Assembly (NCBI GenBank): GCA_003153575.1
Contig: PLZW01000037.1
Location: 153,134-217,133, forward strand
Reading direction: 5' to 3'
DNA: 64,000 nucleotides
DNA from: Acidimicrobiaceae bacterium
Lineage (GTDB): Bacteria; Actinomycetota; Acidimicrobiia; Acidimicrobiales; RAAP-2
The stretch's first letter is position 1, and each line of letters begins with the position of its first letter. The notes beneath the pieces are model-generated. The model did no database searches and was not told the DNA's origin. It saw only the letters and a list, made by a program, of their open reading frames with translations. Made by a program: the position numbers and the translations under genes. Positions 39,031 to 49,366 of the stretch are shown here, in pieces.

Positions 39031-42000
39031 GTGTTCCGCCCGGTCCCCACAGATGCCGATTTCACCGCTCTCGAGGACGAGGAGCTGGCCCGGTGGAGCG
39101 CGCACCGCATCTTCGAGCGGTCGGTCGAGCTCCGGTCGGGGGCCGAGCCCTGGGTGTTCTACGAGGGACCGCCGACGGCCAACGGCCGACCCGGTCTGCA
39201 CCACGTGTGGGCCCGGGTCTACAAGGACCTGTTCTGCCGGTACCGGACCATGCGCGGCTACGCCGTCCCGCGCAAGGCGGGGTGGGACACCCACGGTCTG
39301 CCCGTCGAGGTCGAGGTCGAGAAACAGCTGGGCATCACGGCCAAGCGCCAGATCGAGGACGACGTCGGCATCGCCGAGTTCACCCGTCTCTGCAAGGAGT
39401 CTGTGCGCAACTACGTGGGGGAGTGGAAGTCCCTCACCGAGCGCATCGGCTACTGGATCGACATCGACGACGCCTACTGGACGTTCACCCCGGACTACGT
39501 GGAATCGGTGTGGGCGAACCTGAAGACCTTGTGGGACCAGGGGCTCCTCTACGAGGACATCAAGGTCGTCCCCTACTGCCCGCGCTGCGAAACCGCCCTC
39601 AGCAGCCACGAGCTCGGCCAACCCGACGTCTACCAGGAGGTGGAGGACGAGTCGGCCTACGTGCGCTTCCCGCTGACCGACGACGGTGACGCCGCCGCCC
39701 GCCTGGCCGCCTCCCTCGGCCGCCCGACGCTCGACGGGCTGGCCCTGCTCGCCTGGACCACGACGCCCTGGACCCTGCTGTCCAATACCGGGGCCGCCGT
39801 CGGCCCCGACCTCGAGTACGCCGTGGTGGGGGATGCAGTGGTGGCGGCCCCGCTGGTGGCCCAGGTATTCGGCGAGGGTGTCACCGCCGACGCGGTGGTG
39901 CCCGGGTCGGCACTGGTGGGCCTGTCCTACCTCCGGCCCTTCGACGACGTGACGCCGTCCCCGGCCGATGCCGGCCGGGCCGGCTGGCGGGTGGTGGCCG
40001 GCGACTTCGTCGAGGCCGACGAGGGGACGGGTATCGTCCACCTCGCCCCGGCCTTCGGGGAGATCGACCGCCAGGTGGGTCGCCAGGCCGCGCTGCCGAC
40101 CCTCAACCCGGTCGGGCCCGACGGACGGTTCACCGATGCGGTGCCGTGGCTGGAGGGCCGGTCGGTGCGCGAGACGAACAGTGCGGTCAACGAGCGCCTG
40201 GAGGCCGCCGGCCTCCTGTTCCGCCGCCACCCCTATCTCCACCCCTATCCCCACTGCTGGCGCTGCAACACCCCGCTCATCTACTGGGGCAAGCCGAGCT
40301 GGTACATCCGGACCTCGGAGCGCAAGGCCGACCTCGTGGCCCAGAACCAGACCATCGGATGGCACCCCGAGCACATCCGGGACGGCCGGATGGGGGAGTG
40401 GCTGGCCAACAACGTCGACTGGGCCCTGTCCCGTGACCGGTTCTGGGGCACGCCGCTCCCGGTGTGGCGCTGCGACGAGGGCCACACCCGTTGCGTGGGC
40501 TCGCTGGCCGAGCTCTCCGAGCTGAGCGGGACCGACGTCACCGACGTCGACCCGCACCGGCCGAGCATCGACGAGGTGACCTTCCCGTGCCCGGACTGCG
40601 CCGACGGAACCGACATGCGCCGGGTGGAGCCGGTCATCGACGCCTGGTTCGACTCGGGATCCATGCCGACGGCCCAGTGGGGCTATCCGGGCGCGCCCGG
40701 GTCGGCCGAGTCGTTCGTGTTCCCGGCCGACTTCATCTGCGAGGCCATCGACCAGACCCGGGGCTGGTTCTACTCGCTCCTGGCCGTCAACACCCTGGTC
40801 CGGGGGGCCACGCCCTACCGGAACGTCCTGTGCCTGGGCCACATCGTCGATGCCGACGGCCGCAAGATGTCCAAGAGCGTTGGCAACGTCATCGACCCCT
40901 GGGAGATCCTCTCCACCCGGGGGGCGGATCCGCTGCGGTGGTGGATGTTCTCGCAGGGCTCGCCGTGGACCCCGACCCGGGTGAGCTTCGAGGTCATCGA
41001 CGCGGCGATGCGGGATGCGCTCCTGACGTTGTGGAACACGTGGTCGTTCTTCACCACCTACGCCACGCTCAACGGATTCGACCCGGCCGACCCGGCGATC
41101 CCGGCGCCGGCCGACCGGACCACGCTCGACCGCTGGATGCTGTCGCGGCTGCACGCCACCGTGGCCCGGGCCACCGCCTCCCTCGACGGATATGAGCCGT
41201 TCCCCGCGGCCACGGCCATCACCGAGCTCATCGACGACACCTCCAATTGGTATGTCCGGCGTAGCCGGCGCCGCTTCTGGCGCACCGATCCCGAGGCCGA
41301 TCCGACAGACTCGCTGGGTGCGCAGGCCACGCTCCACGAGGTCCTGGTCACCGTGGCCCGGATGCTCGCCCCCCTGACCCCATTCCTCGCCGACCGCATG
41401 TGGCGTGACCTCACCGCGGCCGACGAGTCCGACTCGGTCCACCTGGACGACTGGCCCACGGCGGACAGCGAACTCGTCGATCCCGGTCTGGAGCAGGGGA
41501 TGGCCCTGGCCCGCCGCCTCTCGTCGCTGGGACGGGCGGCCCGCGCCGAGGCGGGCGTGAAGGTGCGTCAGCCCCTGGCCCGGGCCCTTGTGTATCTGCC
41601 TCCGGGCAGCCCGGTGCCCCCGCCGGGCATCGTGGAGGACGAGCTGAACGTGGACCGGGTGGACGTCATCGACGAGCTGGGCGACGTCCTCGACTACGAG
41701 CTGGTCCCCAACTTCAAGCTTCTGGGTCCGCGCATCGGCAAGCTGGTCCAGGAGCTGCGGGCTGCCATGGCCTCCGTCGACGGCGTGGCCGCCGCTGCCG
41801 AGCTCGCCGCCGGCCGGCCGGTGGTGGTCGAGCTGGCCGGGGGACCGCTCGAGTTGAGCGCCGAGGAGGTGGAGCTGCGGGTGCGGGCCCAGCCCGGGTT
41901 CGCCGTGTCCCGGGACGGCGCCGAGGTCCTCGCCCTCGACCTGGCTCTGGACGACGACCTGCGGCGTCGGGGGTTGGTCCGGGAGGTCATCCGCCACGTC

Positions 42001-42222
42001 CAGGATCTGCGCAAATCGACCGGACTCGAGGTGTCGGACTGGATCCACCTGTACCTCGAGGGACTCGACGACCTCGCGCCGTACTTCGAGACCATCGGTC
42101 GCGAGGTCCTGGCCCGGACGGTGTCGTCCGGTCCCCCGCCCGGTGGCGGCGCCGGCACCGTCGTCCAACTCGACGTCGGCGACGACGTGCGCACGGCCAC
42201 CGTCTGGTTGGTCAAGGCGTGA
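39031..42222 (+). CDS. ileS: Isoleucyl-tRNA synthetase, long eukaryal-like (IleS2) form
   Basis: 1063 aa class I synthetase that charges tRNA-Ile. The HIGH-like motif is GRPGLHHVWAR (about 50-60) after PPTAN, followed by the AGWDTHGLPVEVEVE signature of the IleS2 type. The KMSKS motif is GRKMSKSVGN (about 611-620). The CP1 editing domain lies between about 190 and 420. The anticodon-binding region begins near 690 (LDRWMLSRLHATVARA), with a long C-terminal domain. IleS2 enzymes are typically naturally resistant to mupirocin. Start GTG with GAAGGAAG nearby. Its stop overlaps the FGGY kinase start. Confidence 0.97.
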   Translation: MFRPVPTDADFTALEDEELARWSAHRIFERSVELRSGAEPWVFYEGPPTANGRPGLHHVWARVYKDLFCRYRTMRGYAVPRKAGWDTHGLPVEVEVEKQLGITAKRQIEDDVGIAEFTRLCKESVRNYVGEWKSLTERIGYWIDIDDAYWTFTPDYVESVWANLKTLWDQGLLYEDIKVVPYCPRCETALSSHELGQPDVYQEVEDESAYVRFPLTDDGDAAARLAASLGRPTLDGLALLAWTTTPWTLLSNTGAAVGPDLEYAVVGDAVVAAPLVAQVFGEGVTADAVVPGSALVGLSYLRPFDDVTPSPADAGRAGWRVVAGDFVEADEGTGIVHLAPAFGEIDRQVGRQAALPTLNPVGPDGRFTDAVPWLEGRSVRETNSAVNERLEAAGLLFRRHPYLHPYPHCWRCNTPLIYWGKPSWYIRTSERKADLVAQNQTIGWHPEHIRDGRMGEWLANNVDWALSRDRFWGTPLPVWRCDEGHTRCVGSLAELSELSGTDVTDVDPHRPSIDEVTFPCPDCADGTDMRRVEPVIDAWFDSGSMPTAQWGYPGAPGSAESFVFPADFICEAIDQTRGWFYSLLAVNTLVRGATPYRNVLCLGHIVDADGRKMSKSVGNVIDPWEILSTRGADPLRWWMFSQGSPWTPTRVSFEVIDAAMRDALLTLWNTWSFFTTYATLNGFDPADPAIPAPADRTTLDRWMLSRLHATVARATASLDGYEPFPAATAITELIDDTSNWYVRRSRRRFWRTDPEADPTDSLGAQATLHEVLVTVARMLAPLTPFLADRMWRDLTAADESDSVHLDDWPTADSELVDPGLEQGMALARRLSSLGRAARAEAGVKVRQPLARALVYLPPGSPVPPPGIVEDELNVDRVDVIDELGDVLDYELVPNFKLLGPRIGKLVQELRAAMASVDGVAAAAELAAGRPVVVELAGGPLELSAEEVELRVRAQPGFAVSRDGAEVLALDLALDDDLRRRGLVREVIRHVQDLRKSTGLEVSDWIHLYLEGLDDLAPYFETIGREVLARTVSSGPPPGGGAGTVVQLDVGDDVRTATVWLVKA

Positions 42223-43781
42223 GCCCGTCGCAGGGGAGCCGGGGGGAGCCGTGCGTCCTGGCCGTCGACCTCGGCACCGGGGGGCCGAAGGTGGCGGTGG
42301 TCGGGGCATCGGGCCGGATCGTGGCCCATGCCACGGAGCCGGTCGCCCTCCACCTGCTCGATGGCGGCGGGGCCGAACAGGACCCCGAGGAGTGGTGGGC
42401 CGCCATCCGCGCGGCGGCCGCCCGGGCCATGGGCACCGCCGGGGTCGAGCCGTCCGACCTGGTCGGCGTGGGCTGCACGGCCCAGTGGTCGGGCACGGTG
42501 GCCGTGGACGCCCACGGGCACGCCCTCATGCGGGCGATCATCTGGATGGACTCGCGGGGCAACGCCGCCATCCGCAAGGTGGCCGGCGGCTCGGTCAACC
42601 TCCTCGGCTACGACCCCCGCAAACTGATGCGCTGGGTCCAGGTGACCGGGGGCGCGCCCGGCCTGTCGGGCAAGGATCCGGTGTCCCACATCCTCTTCCT
42701 CCGCCAGGCCTTTCCCGACGTCTACGCCCGCACGGCCACCTTCCTGGAGCCGGTCGACTACCTGAACCTGCGGCTGACCGGCGCCACGTCGGCGTCCTAC
42801 GACTCGATCGCCGCCCACTGGGTGACGGACAACCGGGACATCGACCACGTGACCTACGACGACAAACTGCTCGAGTGGACCGGGCTCGACCGGGGCCGGC
42901 TGCCCCACCTGGTCCCGCCGGGGTCGATCGTCGGCGAGGTGACGCCGACCGCTGCCGCCGACCTGGGTATCCCGGCCGGCCTGCCCGTGGTGACCGGGTC
43001 CGGCGACGTGCACTCGGCCGTGTTCGGTTCCGGGGCGGTGGCCGACTTCGCCACCCACCTCTACATCGGGACCTCGTCGTGGATCTCGGGCCACGTCCCG
43101 TTCAAGAAGACGGCGCCCACCTCCAACGTGGCCTCCATCCCGGCCGCCCTCGCCGGCCGCTACCTGATCGCCGACGAGCACGAGACGGCCGGCGCCTGCC
43201 TGACGTTCCTCCGCGACAACCTGGCGCTCGCCCCCGACTTCGCCACCATGAACGCCATGGTCGACCGCGTGGCGCCGGGCAGCGGACGCGTGCTGTTCAC
43301 CCCGTGGCTGAACGGCGAGCGCTCGCCGGTCGACGACCACACGGTGCGCGGCGGATTCCACAACCTGTCGTTGTCGACCACGACCGACCAGATGGTCCGG
43401 TCCGTCTTCGAAGGGGTGGCGCTCAACTCCCGCTGGCTGCTCGAGGCCGTCGAGAAGTTCGCCGGGCGCCGTCTCGATACGCTTGCCTTCGTGGGCGGCG
43501 GTGCCAACTCCGACCAGTGGTCCCAGATCCACGCCGACGTGCTGGGCCGGGAGATCCGCCAGGTGGCCGACCCGGTGCTGGCCAACGTGCGGGGGGCGGC
43601 CCTGCTCACCCTGCACGCCCTCGGGAGGGTGTCGCTCGACGACATCCCGGCCATGGTGGCCATCCGGCGGACGTACACGCCCGAGGTCGCCAACGCCGCC
43701 GAGTACGACCTGTTGTTCGAGGAGTTCGTCACCCTCTACAAGCAGACCAAGGGGATCTTCAAGCGCCTGAACCGCTTCTGA
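42219..43781 (+). CDS. FGGY-family carbohydrate kinase (xylulokinase-like)
   Basis: 520 aa. VLAVDLGTGGPKVAVVGASG is the N-terminal phosphate motif. CTAQWSGTVAVDAHG, IIWMDSRG and the C-terminal VFEGVALNSRWLLEAVE and FVGGGANSDQWSQIHADVLG are typical of xylulose/gluconate-type kinases. The catalytic Asp is probably in VTGSGDVHSAVFGSG. It phosphorylates a sugar or polyol, identity unknown. GTG overlaps the ileS stop, so it is translated with ileS, with no sugar transporter or isomerase nearby. Confidence 0.88.
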   Translation: MSPSQGSRGEPCVLAVDLGTGGPKVAVVGASGRIVAHATEPVALHLLDGGGAEQDPEEWWAAIRAAAARAMGTAGVEPSDLVGVGCTAQWSGTVAVDAHGHALMRAIIWMDSRGNAAIRKVAGGSVNLLGYDPRKLMRWVQVTGGAPGLSGKDPVSHILFLRQAFPDVYARTATFLEPVDYLNLRLTGATSASYDSIAAHWVTDNRDIDHVTYDDKLLEWTGLDRGRLPHLVPPGSIVGEVTPTAAADLGIPAGLPVVTGSGDVHSAVFGSGAVADFATHLYIGTSSWISGHVPFKKTAPTSNVASIPAALAGRYLIADEHETAGACLTFLRDNLALAPDFATMNAMVDRVAPGSGRVLFTPWLNGERSPVDDHTVRGGFHNLSLSTTTDQMVRSVFEGVALNSRWLLEAVEKFAGRRLDTLAFVGGGANSDQWSQIHADVLGREIRQVADPVLANVRGAALLTLHALGRVSLDDIPAMVAIRRTYTPEVANAAEYDLLFEEFVTLYKQTKGIFKRLNRF

Positions 43782-43815
43782 GGATCGGTGCGGGACGGGC
43801 CCTTCGACTGGCGCC

Positions 43816-45585
<1,770 letters not shown>

Positions 45586-45640
45586 TCAGTTCCCGGTCCC
45601 GGATCCCGGTCCCCGGCGGCGTCGCGTCTCGCATGCGGCC

Positions 45641-45675
45641 AACAAAAAACCTCCTGGCCGGAGGCACAGGAGGTT
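45641..45675 (-). terminator. leuA attenuator terminator
   Basis: On the minus strand AACCTCCTG pairs with CAGGAGGTT (9 bp, 10-base loop), then TTTTGTTG. It is an intrinsic terminator between the leader peptide and leuA. The ACCTCCT within the leader's Leu codons is also complementary to AGGAGGT, the 3' arm, so leader and terminator can compete. Confidence 0.85.
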
Positions 45676-45678
45676 GCG

Positions 45679-45702
45679 GGCGAACGCGATGTGGCGTTCG
45701 CC
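45679..45702 (-). promoter_or_regulatory. Leader hairpin between the leu leader peptide and terminator
   Basis: GGCGAACGC/GCGTTCGCC, a perfect 9-bp stem with a 6-base loop, beginning one base after the leader stop. It is the likely pause or protector stem of the attenuator. Confidence 0.7.
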
Positions 45703-45703
45703 G

Positions 45704-45739
45704 TCAGGTAAGGAGGAGGTCCGTGATCGAGTGATGCAT
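45704..45739 (-). CDS. leuL: leu operon leader peptide
   Basis: 11 codons, MHHSITDLLLT, with three consecutive Leu codons (CTC CTC CTT) just before the stop. This is the mark of a ribosome-mediated attenuator. When charged leucyl-tRNA is scarce the ribosome stalls there and the downstream RNA refolds. The ATG has no Shine-Dalgarno and lies 9 bases after a CACGAT -10 box, so this leader may itself be read from a leaderless transcript. Confidence 0.88.
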   Translation of the reverse strand: MHHSITDLLLT

Positions 45740-45748
45740 GGTCATTCC

Positions 45749-45777
45749 ATCGTGCCAGCGGTGCGACCACCCGTCAA
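45749..45777 (-). promoter_or_regulatory. leuA promoter
   Basis: TTGACG (45772-45777), a 17-base spacer and CACGAT (45749-45754) on the minus strand. The -35 includes the TGA stop of the upstream GT4 gene. The start of transcription should fall at or near the leader ATG. Confidence 0.7.
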
Positions 45778-47018
45778 GGACGTCGTCCGGCGCCGTGGCG
45801 TCCGCCGGTGGTCGCCACGTCTCGCACCAGGGCCTCGAGGTGCTGCTGGGCCGTCGACGACTCGTAGCGCTCGAGGAAGAGCGCCTCGGCTGCAACGGCC
45901 AGCCGAACCCGTAGGTCGGGTTCGGTGAGGAGCCGGTGGCAGGCGCGGGCGAACGCGTCTGGGTCGTCCGCGAGCAGCAGGTGGACGCCGTCGACGACGT
46001 CCAGCCCGTCGGCCCCGATGATCGTCGAGACCACGGGGATCCGGTGGGCGAACGACTCGAGGATCTTCAGGCGGGTCCCGCTCCCGACCAGGAGGGGGAC
46101 GACGGCGATGTCAGCCCGGGCCAGCTCCGGTGCCATGTCGGGAATCCGACCGAGGACGGTCACCGCCGGCGGATCGTCCATGCGGTTCACCCGCGGGACG
46201 GTCTGGCCCACGAGGCGAACCTGGGCGTCCGGGACGAGTGTGCGGATGCGGGGGGCGAGGTCGTCGACCAACCAGGCGGCAGCGTCCACGTTGGGCTGAT
46301 AGTTGAGGGTCCCCTGGAAGAGGATGACCGGTGGGTCGGCGACGTCGACGCGCCCGAGGGGATGCTCCGGGCGCCGGAACGAGTTCTCGACCACCTCGGC
46401 ATTGGCGAGTCCGCTGCGCCCGACGTCGGTCCGGCTGCAGAGTGCGACCCGGTCCACCTGGGCGGCGACACCGCGCTGGAACCGATCCCAGTCGCGGGCG
46501 TCGATCGTCGCCTGGAGGGCGGCCAACCGACTGCGGAGGACCGCCACCGGGCCGCCGCCGGCTGCTGCCTCACGGAGGTGCTGTCCGCGTTGGCGCTCCT
46601 TTTCACTCTCCAGGTTGTCCAGGTCGACGATGGTGGGCCCGAGGTCCGGCCGGCCGAGCAGGTGGTACAGCTCGGCGGTGTTGAACCACACGAGGTCGTA
46701 GCCGTCGGCGACCCAGGAATCGAAGGCGCGTCGGGGCGCGCGCTCACCGTCTACCATCGCCACGCGGAGGGGCATGCCGCGATGGGTGAGCCACCGGGTC
46801 CTCCATCGCCACGTCGGTCCGCGCTTGGGACGGGGCACGGTGCCGACGCGTGCGATCGGCACCGTGGCGGGGACGTCCCGGGGGAGCTCGGGATCGTAGA
46901 GGCAGAACAGGTCGACGTCGCCCGTGCGGGCGAGTGCCTCGACCCACCCGGCGAGGCGCATGAGCCCGCCGCCCTCCGCCGGCCAGGGGAACAGCTCTCC
47001 GACGGCCAGGATCTTCAT
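45774..47018 (-). CDS. GT4-family glycosyltransferase (GT-B fold)
   Basis: 414 aa. MKILAVGELFPWPAEGGGLMRLAGWVEALAR is the acceptor-side start, in which the Gly-rich loop follows the first strand. VILFQGTLNYQPNVDAAAWL and the GT-B C-terminal motif IAVVPLLVGSGTRLKILESFAHRIPVVST-type segment (VPLLVGSGTRLKILES seen) bind the nucleotide sugar. It probably adds a sugar to an envelope glycan. Start at the ATG nearest the conserved N-terminus, 9 codons into the open frame. The leuA promoter overlaps its 3' end. Confidence 0.87.
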   Translation of the reverse strand: MKILAVGELFPWPAEGGGLMRLAGWVEALARTGDVDLFCLYDPELPRDVPATVPIARVGTVPRPKRGPTWRWRTRWLTHRGMPLRVAMVDGERAPRRAFDSWVADGYDLVWFNTAELYHLLGRPDLGPTIVDLDNLESEKERQRGQHLREAAAGGGPVAVLRSRLAALQATIDARDWDRFQRGVAAQVDRVALCSRTDVGRSGLANAEVVENSFRRPEHPLGRVDVADPPVILFQGTLNYQPNVDAAAWLVDDLAPRIRTLVPDAQVRLVGQTVPRVNRMDDPPAVTVLGRIPDMAPELARADIAVVPLLVGSGTRLKILESFAHRIPVVSTIIGADGLDVVDGVHLLLADDPDAFARACHRLLTEPDLRVRLAVAAEALFLERYESSTAQQHLEALVRDVATTGGRHGAGRRP

Positions 47019-47108
47019 CCCGGGAATTGGAAACGCCGGCGGCACGGCCGTCCCACCACCATTGATCGCGCCGGGCCCGTCCGCCGGCCACGAACGTGAG
47101 CTGGCACG

Positions 47109-48476
47109 CTAGATCCGCTCGAAGTTGCGGGCCAGCTCCCAGTCGGTCACCACGGAGTTGGCCTTGGCCCACTCCTGGCGGGCGGTGTTGACCAGGTGCT
47201 GGTGCACCTCGGGCCCGAACGCCTCCGCCGCCACGTCGCTCGACTCGAGGCTGGCGATGGCCTCGGGCAGGGTGGTGGGGATGCGGGGCACCTCGGGCGC
47301 CCGGTAGGCGTTCCCGGTGAAGGCGGGGGCCAGCTCGGCACCGTGGTCGATACCCCACAGTCCGCCGGCGATGGCGGCGGCCAGGGCGATGTAGGGGTTC
47401 ACGTCGGCGCCCGGGATCCGGCTCTCCACCCGGCGGCCGGCACCGTGTCCGACGGCCCGGAACCCGCAGGTGCGGTTGTCCTCGCCCCACACGACGGCGG
47501 TGGGTGCCCACGAGTCGGGCACGTAGCGGCGGTACGAGTTGACGTACGGGGCGAAGCACCACGCCAGCTGGTCGGCCGCCTGGAGCTGGCCGGCGATCCA
47601 GCGGGCGCCGACTTGGGAGAACCCGGACGCCGTCTCGGTGCCGGCGGCCGGGGCCATGAGGGGCGCGTCGGTGGCGGCGTCCCACAGGCTGGTGTGGATG
47701 TGACAGGACGACCCGGCGGTCTCCATCGACCACTTGGCCATGAAGGTGGCGGCCCGGCCGTACTCCGAGGCGATCTCCTTCACACCGTTCTTGAACACCA
47801 GGTGGCGGTCGGCCACCTCGAGGGCGGTGCCGTAGGTGATGTTGATCTCGTGCTGGCCGATGCCGGCCTCGCCCTTCGAGAACTCGATCGGGATGCCCGC
47901 CTCGACCATCTCGTTGCGGATGCGGGCGATGATGTACTCCTCGCGCGATGTCTGGAGGAGCTGGTAGTCCTCGATCGAGGTGGCATGGGGCACCAGGTCC
48001 TGCCAGCGCTTGTCGGCCGCCTCGGTGAACGAGTCGAGGAACAGGTAGAACTCGAGCTCGGTGGCGCACTTGACCACGAAGCCCCGCTCGGCCGCCCGCT
48101 CGATCTGGCGGCGCAGGATGCGTCGGGGCGAGACCTCGACCGGCTCGCCGTCCGTGGTGAGGAGGTCGCACAGGACGAGGACGCTGCCCGGCAGCCACGG
48201 GATGGGGCGGACCGTCTGGGGGTCGATCACGGCGTTGAGGTCGCCGTAACCGGTCTCCCAGTTGGCGAACTCGTAGCCGGGCAACGGATCCATGTCGACG
48301 TCGCAGGCCAGGAGGTAGTCGCAGGCCTCGATGCCGTGGGCGGCCACGTGCTCGAGGAAGAACGACCCCGTCACCCGCTTGCCGACCGGTCGCCCCTGGA
48401 GGTCGGGGAAGGCCACGACGACGGTGTGCACGTCGCCGGATCGGATCTGGTGGGGCAAGGTGTCGAGCGTCAGCAT
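47109..48476 (-). CDS. Glutamine-synthetase-family protein (gamma-glutamylpolyamine synthetase-like)
   Basis: 455 aa. GS fold with an N-terminal beta-grasp (FPDLQGRPVGKRVTGSFFLE) and the catalytic domain: KCATELEFYLF, GIGQHEINITYG, AKWSMETAGSSCHIHTSLWD and ADVNPYIALAAAIAGGLWGI. It joins glutamate to an amine other than ammonia, as PuuA/GlnA3-type enzymes do with putrescine or other polyamines. This fits the divergent gamma-glutamyl hydrolase and aldehyde dehydrogenase. No adenylylation Tyr loop of classic GlnA is evident. CAGAGT (48483-48488) lies 6 bases before the ATG. Confidence 0.87.
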   Translation of the reverse strand: MLTLDTLPHQIRSGDVHTVVVAFPDLQGRPVGKRVTGSFFLEHVAAHGIEACDYLLACDVDMDPLPGYEFANWETGYGDLNAVIDPQTVRPIPWLPGSVLVLCDLLTTDGEPVEVSPRRILRRQIERAAERGFVVKCATELEFYLFLDSFTEAADKRWQDLVPHATSIEDYQLLQTSREEYIIARIRNEMVEAGIPIEFSKGEAGIGQHEINITYGTALEVADRHLVFKNGVKEIASEYGRAATFMAKWSMETAGSSCHIHTSLWDAATDAPLMAPAAGTETASGFSQVGARWIAGQLQAADQLAWCFAPYVNSYRRYVPDSWAPTAVVWGEDNRTCGFRAVGHGAGRRVESRIPGADVNPYIALAAAIAGGLWGIDHGAELAPAFTGNAYRAPEVPRIPTTLPEAIASLESSDVAAEAFGPEVHQHLVNTARQEWAKANSVVTDWELARNFERI

Positions 48477-48568
48477 CCCTGCACTCTGGCCCACGTGGCC
48501 GTGTCCGTCCACTGATCCCGGCTCCCGTCACCGCGTCGACGGGCGGTCGGGAGCAGATCCGGGGATGG

Positions 48569-48574
48569 GATACT
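48569..48574 (+). promoter_or_regulatory. Leaderless -10 box for the gamma-glutamyl hydrolase
   Basis: GATACT followed by 6 bases and the ATG at 48581. The same GATACTGG sequence with similar spacing precedes the ALDH at 55899. Confidence 0.5.
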
Positions 48575-48580
48575 GGCTCC

Positions 48581-49366
48581 ATGTCACGGCCCGGAACCCG
48601 CCCCCTGATCGGCGTGACCACCTACCGCCAGGTCACGCAGTGGTGGTCGTGGGACCGCGACGCGGCCCTGGTGCCCGGTGGCTACCTCGACACGGTGGTG
48701 GCCGCCGGCGGCTGGCCGGTGCTGCTTCCGCCCCTGGGCGAGGGCGTGGCCGAGGAGGGCGACGCCGTGGCCGTGACCCGGATGGCCGGCGCGCTGGTCG
48801 AGGCGCTCGACGGCCTGGTCGTCATCGGCGGGGGCGACGTGGCCGCCGACCGCTACGGCCACGACGCCGACGAACGCAACGGCGGCGTGAACCCGTTCCG
48901 CGACGAGCTCGAGCTGCAGCTGCTCGACGCCGCCCTCGAACGCGACGTGCCGGTGCTGGCCATCTGCCGTGGCCACCAGGTCCTCAACGTGCTGCTCGGC
49001 GGCACGTTGGTCCAGCAGCTGCCCGACCTGCTCGGCTCCACCCGCCACCAGCCGCAGGCGGGCGCCTTCGGCGAGGTGACCGTGGTGACGGAGCCGGGCA
49101 CCATCGTGCGCGGGCTGCTGGGCGAGCGGCCGGTCGTCCTGTGCAGCCACCACCAGGCCATCGAGGAGCTGGGGGACGCCCTCCTGGTGTCGGCCCGCAG
49201 CGATGACGGGGTGATCGAGGCCGTCGAGGTCCTGGGCCGCACGTTCGCCGTGGGGGTCCAGTGGCACCCCGAGGAGCGGGGCGACGTCCGGCTCTTCGCC
49301 GGACTGGTCGACGCCGCCCGCCAGCGAACAGGACGCAGTCAACAACCGAAGAAGGAGCAGGCATGA
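48581..49366 (+). CDS. Gamma-glutamyl-gamma-aminobutyrate hydrolase family protein (PuuD-like)
   Basis: 261 aa class I glutamine-amidotransferase-like hydrolase. RPLIGVTTYRQ at the N-terminus, VVIGGGDVAADRYG, the nucleophile elbow ICRGHQVLNVLLGGTL (Cys near 129) and VQWHPEE with the catalytic His and Glu. It releases glutamate from gamma-glutamyl-GABA-type intermediates. Divergent from the glutamine-synthetase-like gene by about 100 bases and overlapping the aldehyde dehydrogenase by 4. Together they form a gamma-glutamylated amine degradation set. Confidence 0.9.
   Translation: MSRPGTRPLIGVTTYRQVTQWWSWDRDAALVPGGYLDTVVAAGGWPVLLPPLGEGVAEEGDAVAVTRMAGALVEALDGLVVIGGGDVAADRYGHDADERNGGVNPFRDELELQLLDAALERDVPVLAICRGHQVLNVLLGGTLVQQLPDLLGSTRHQPQAGAFGEVTVVTEPGTIVRGLLGERPVVLCSHHQAIEELGDALLVSARSDDGVIEAVEVLGRTFAVGVQWHPEERGDVRLFAGLVDAARQRTGRSQQPKKEQA

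Noticed and set aside
36619..42309. Very long minus-strand open frame antisense to ileS
   Set aside because: Only the last 513 codons (the DHA2 transporter) are protein-like. The rest is the low-information shadow of ileS and the kinase, a common effect of high G/C.
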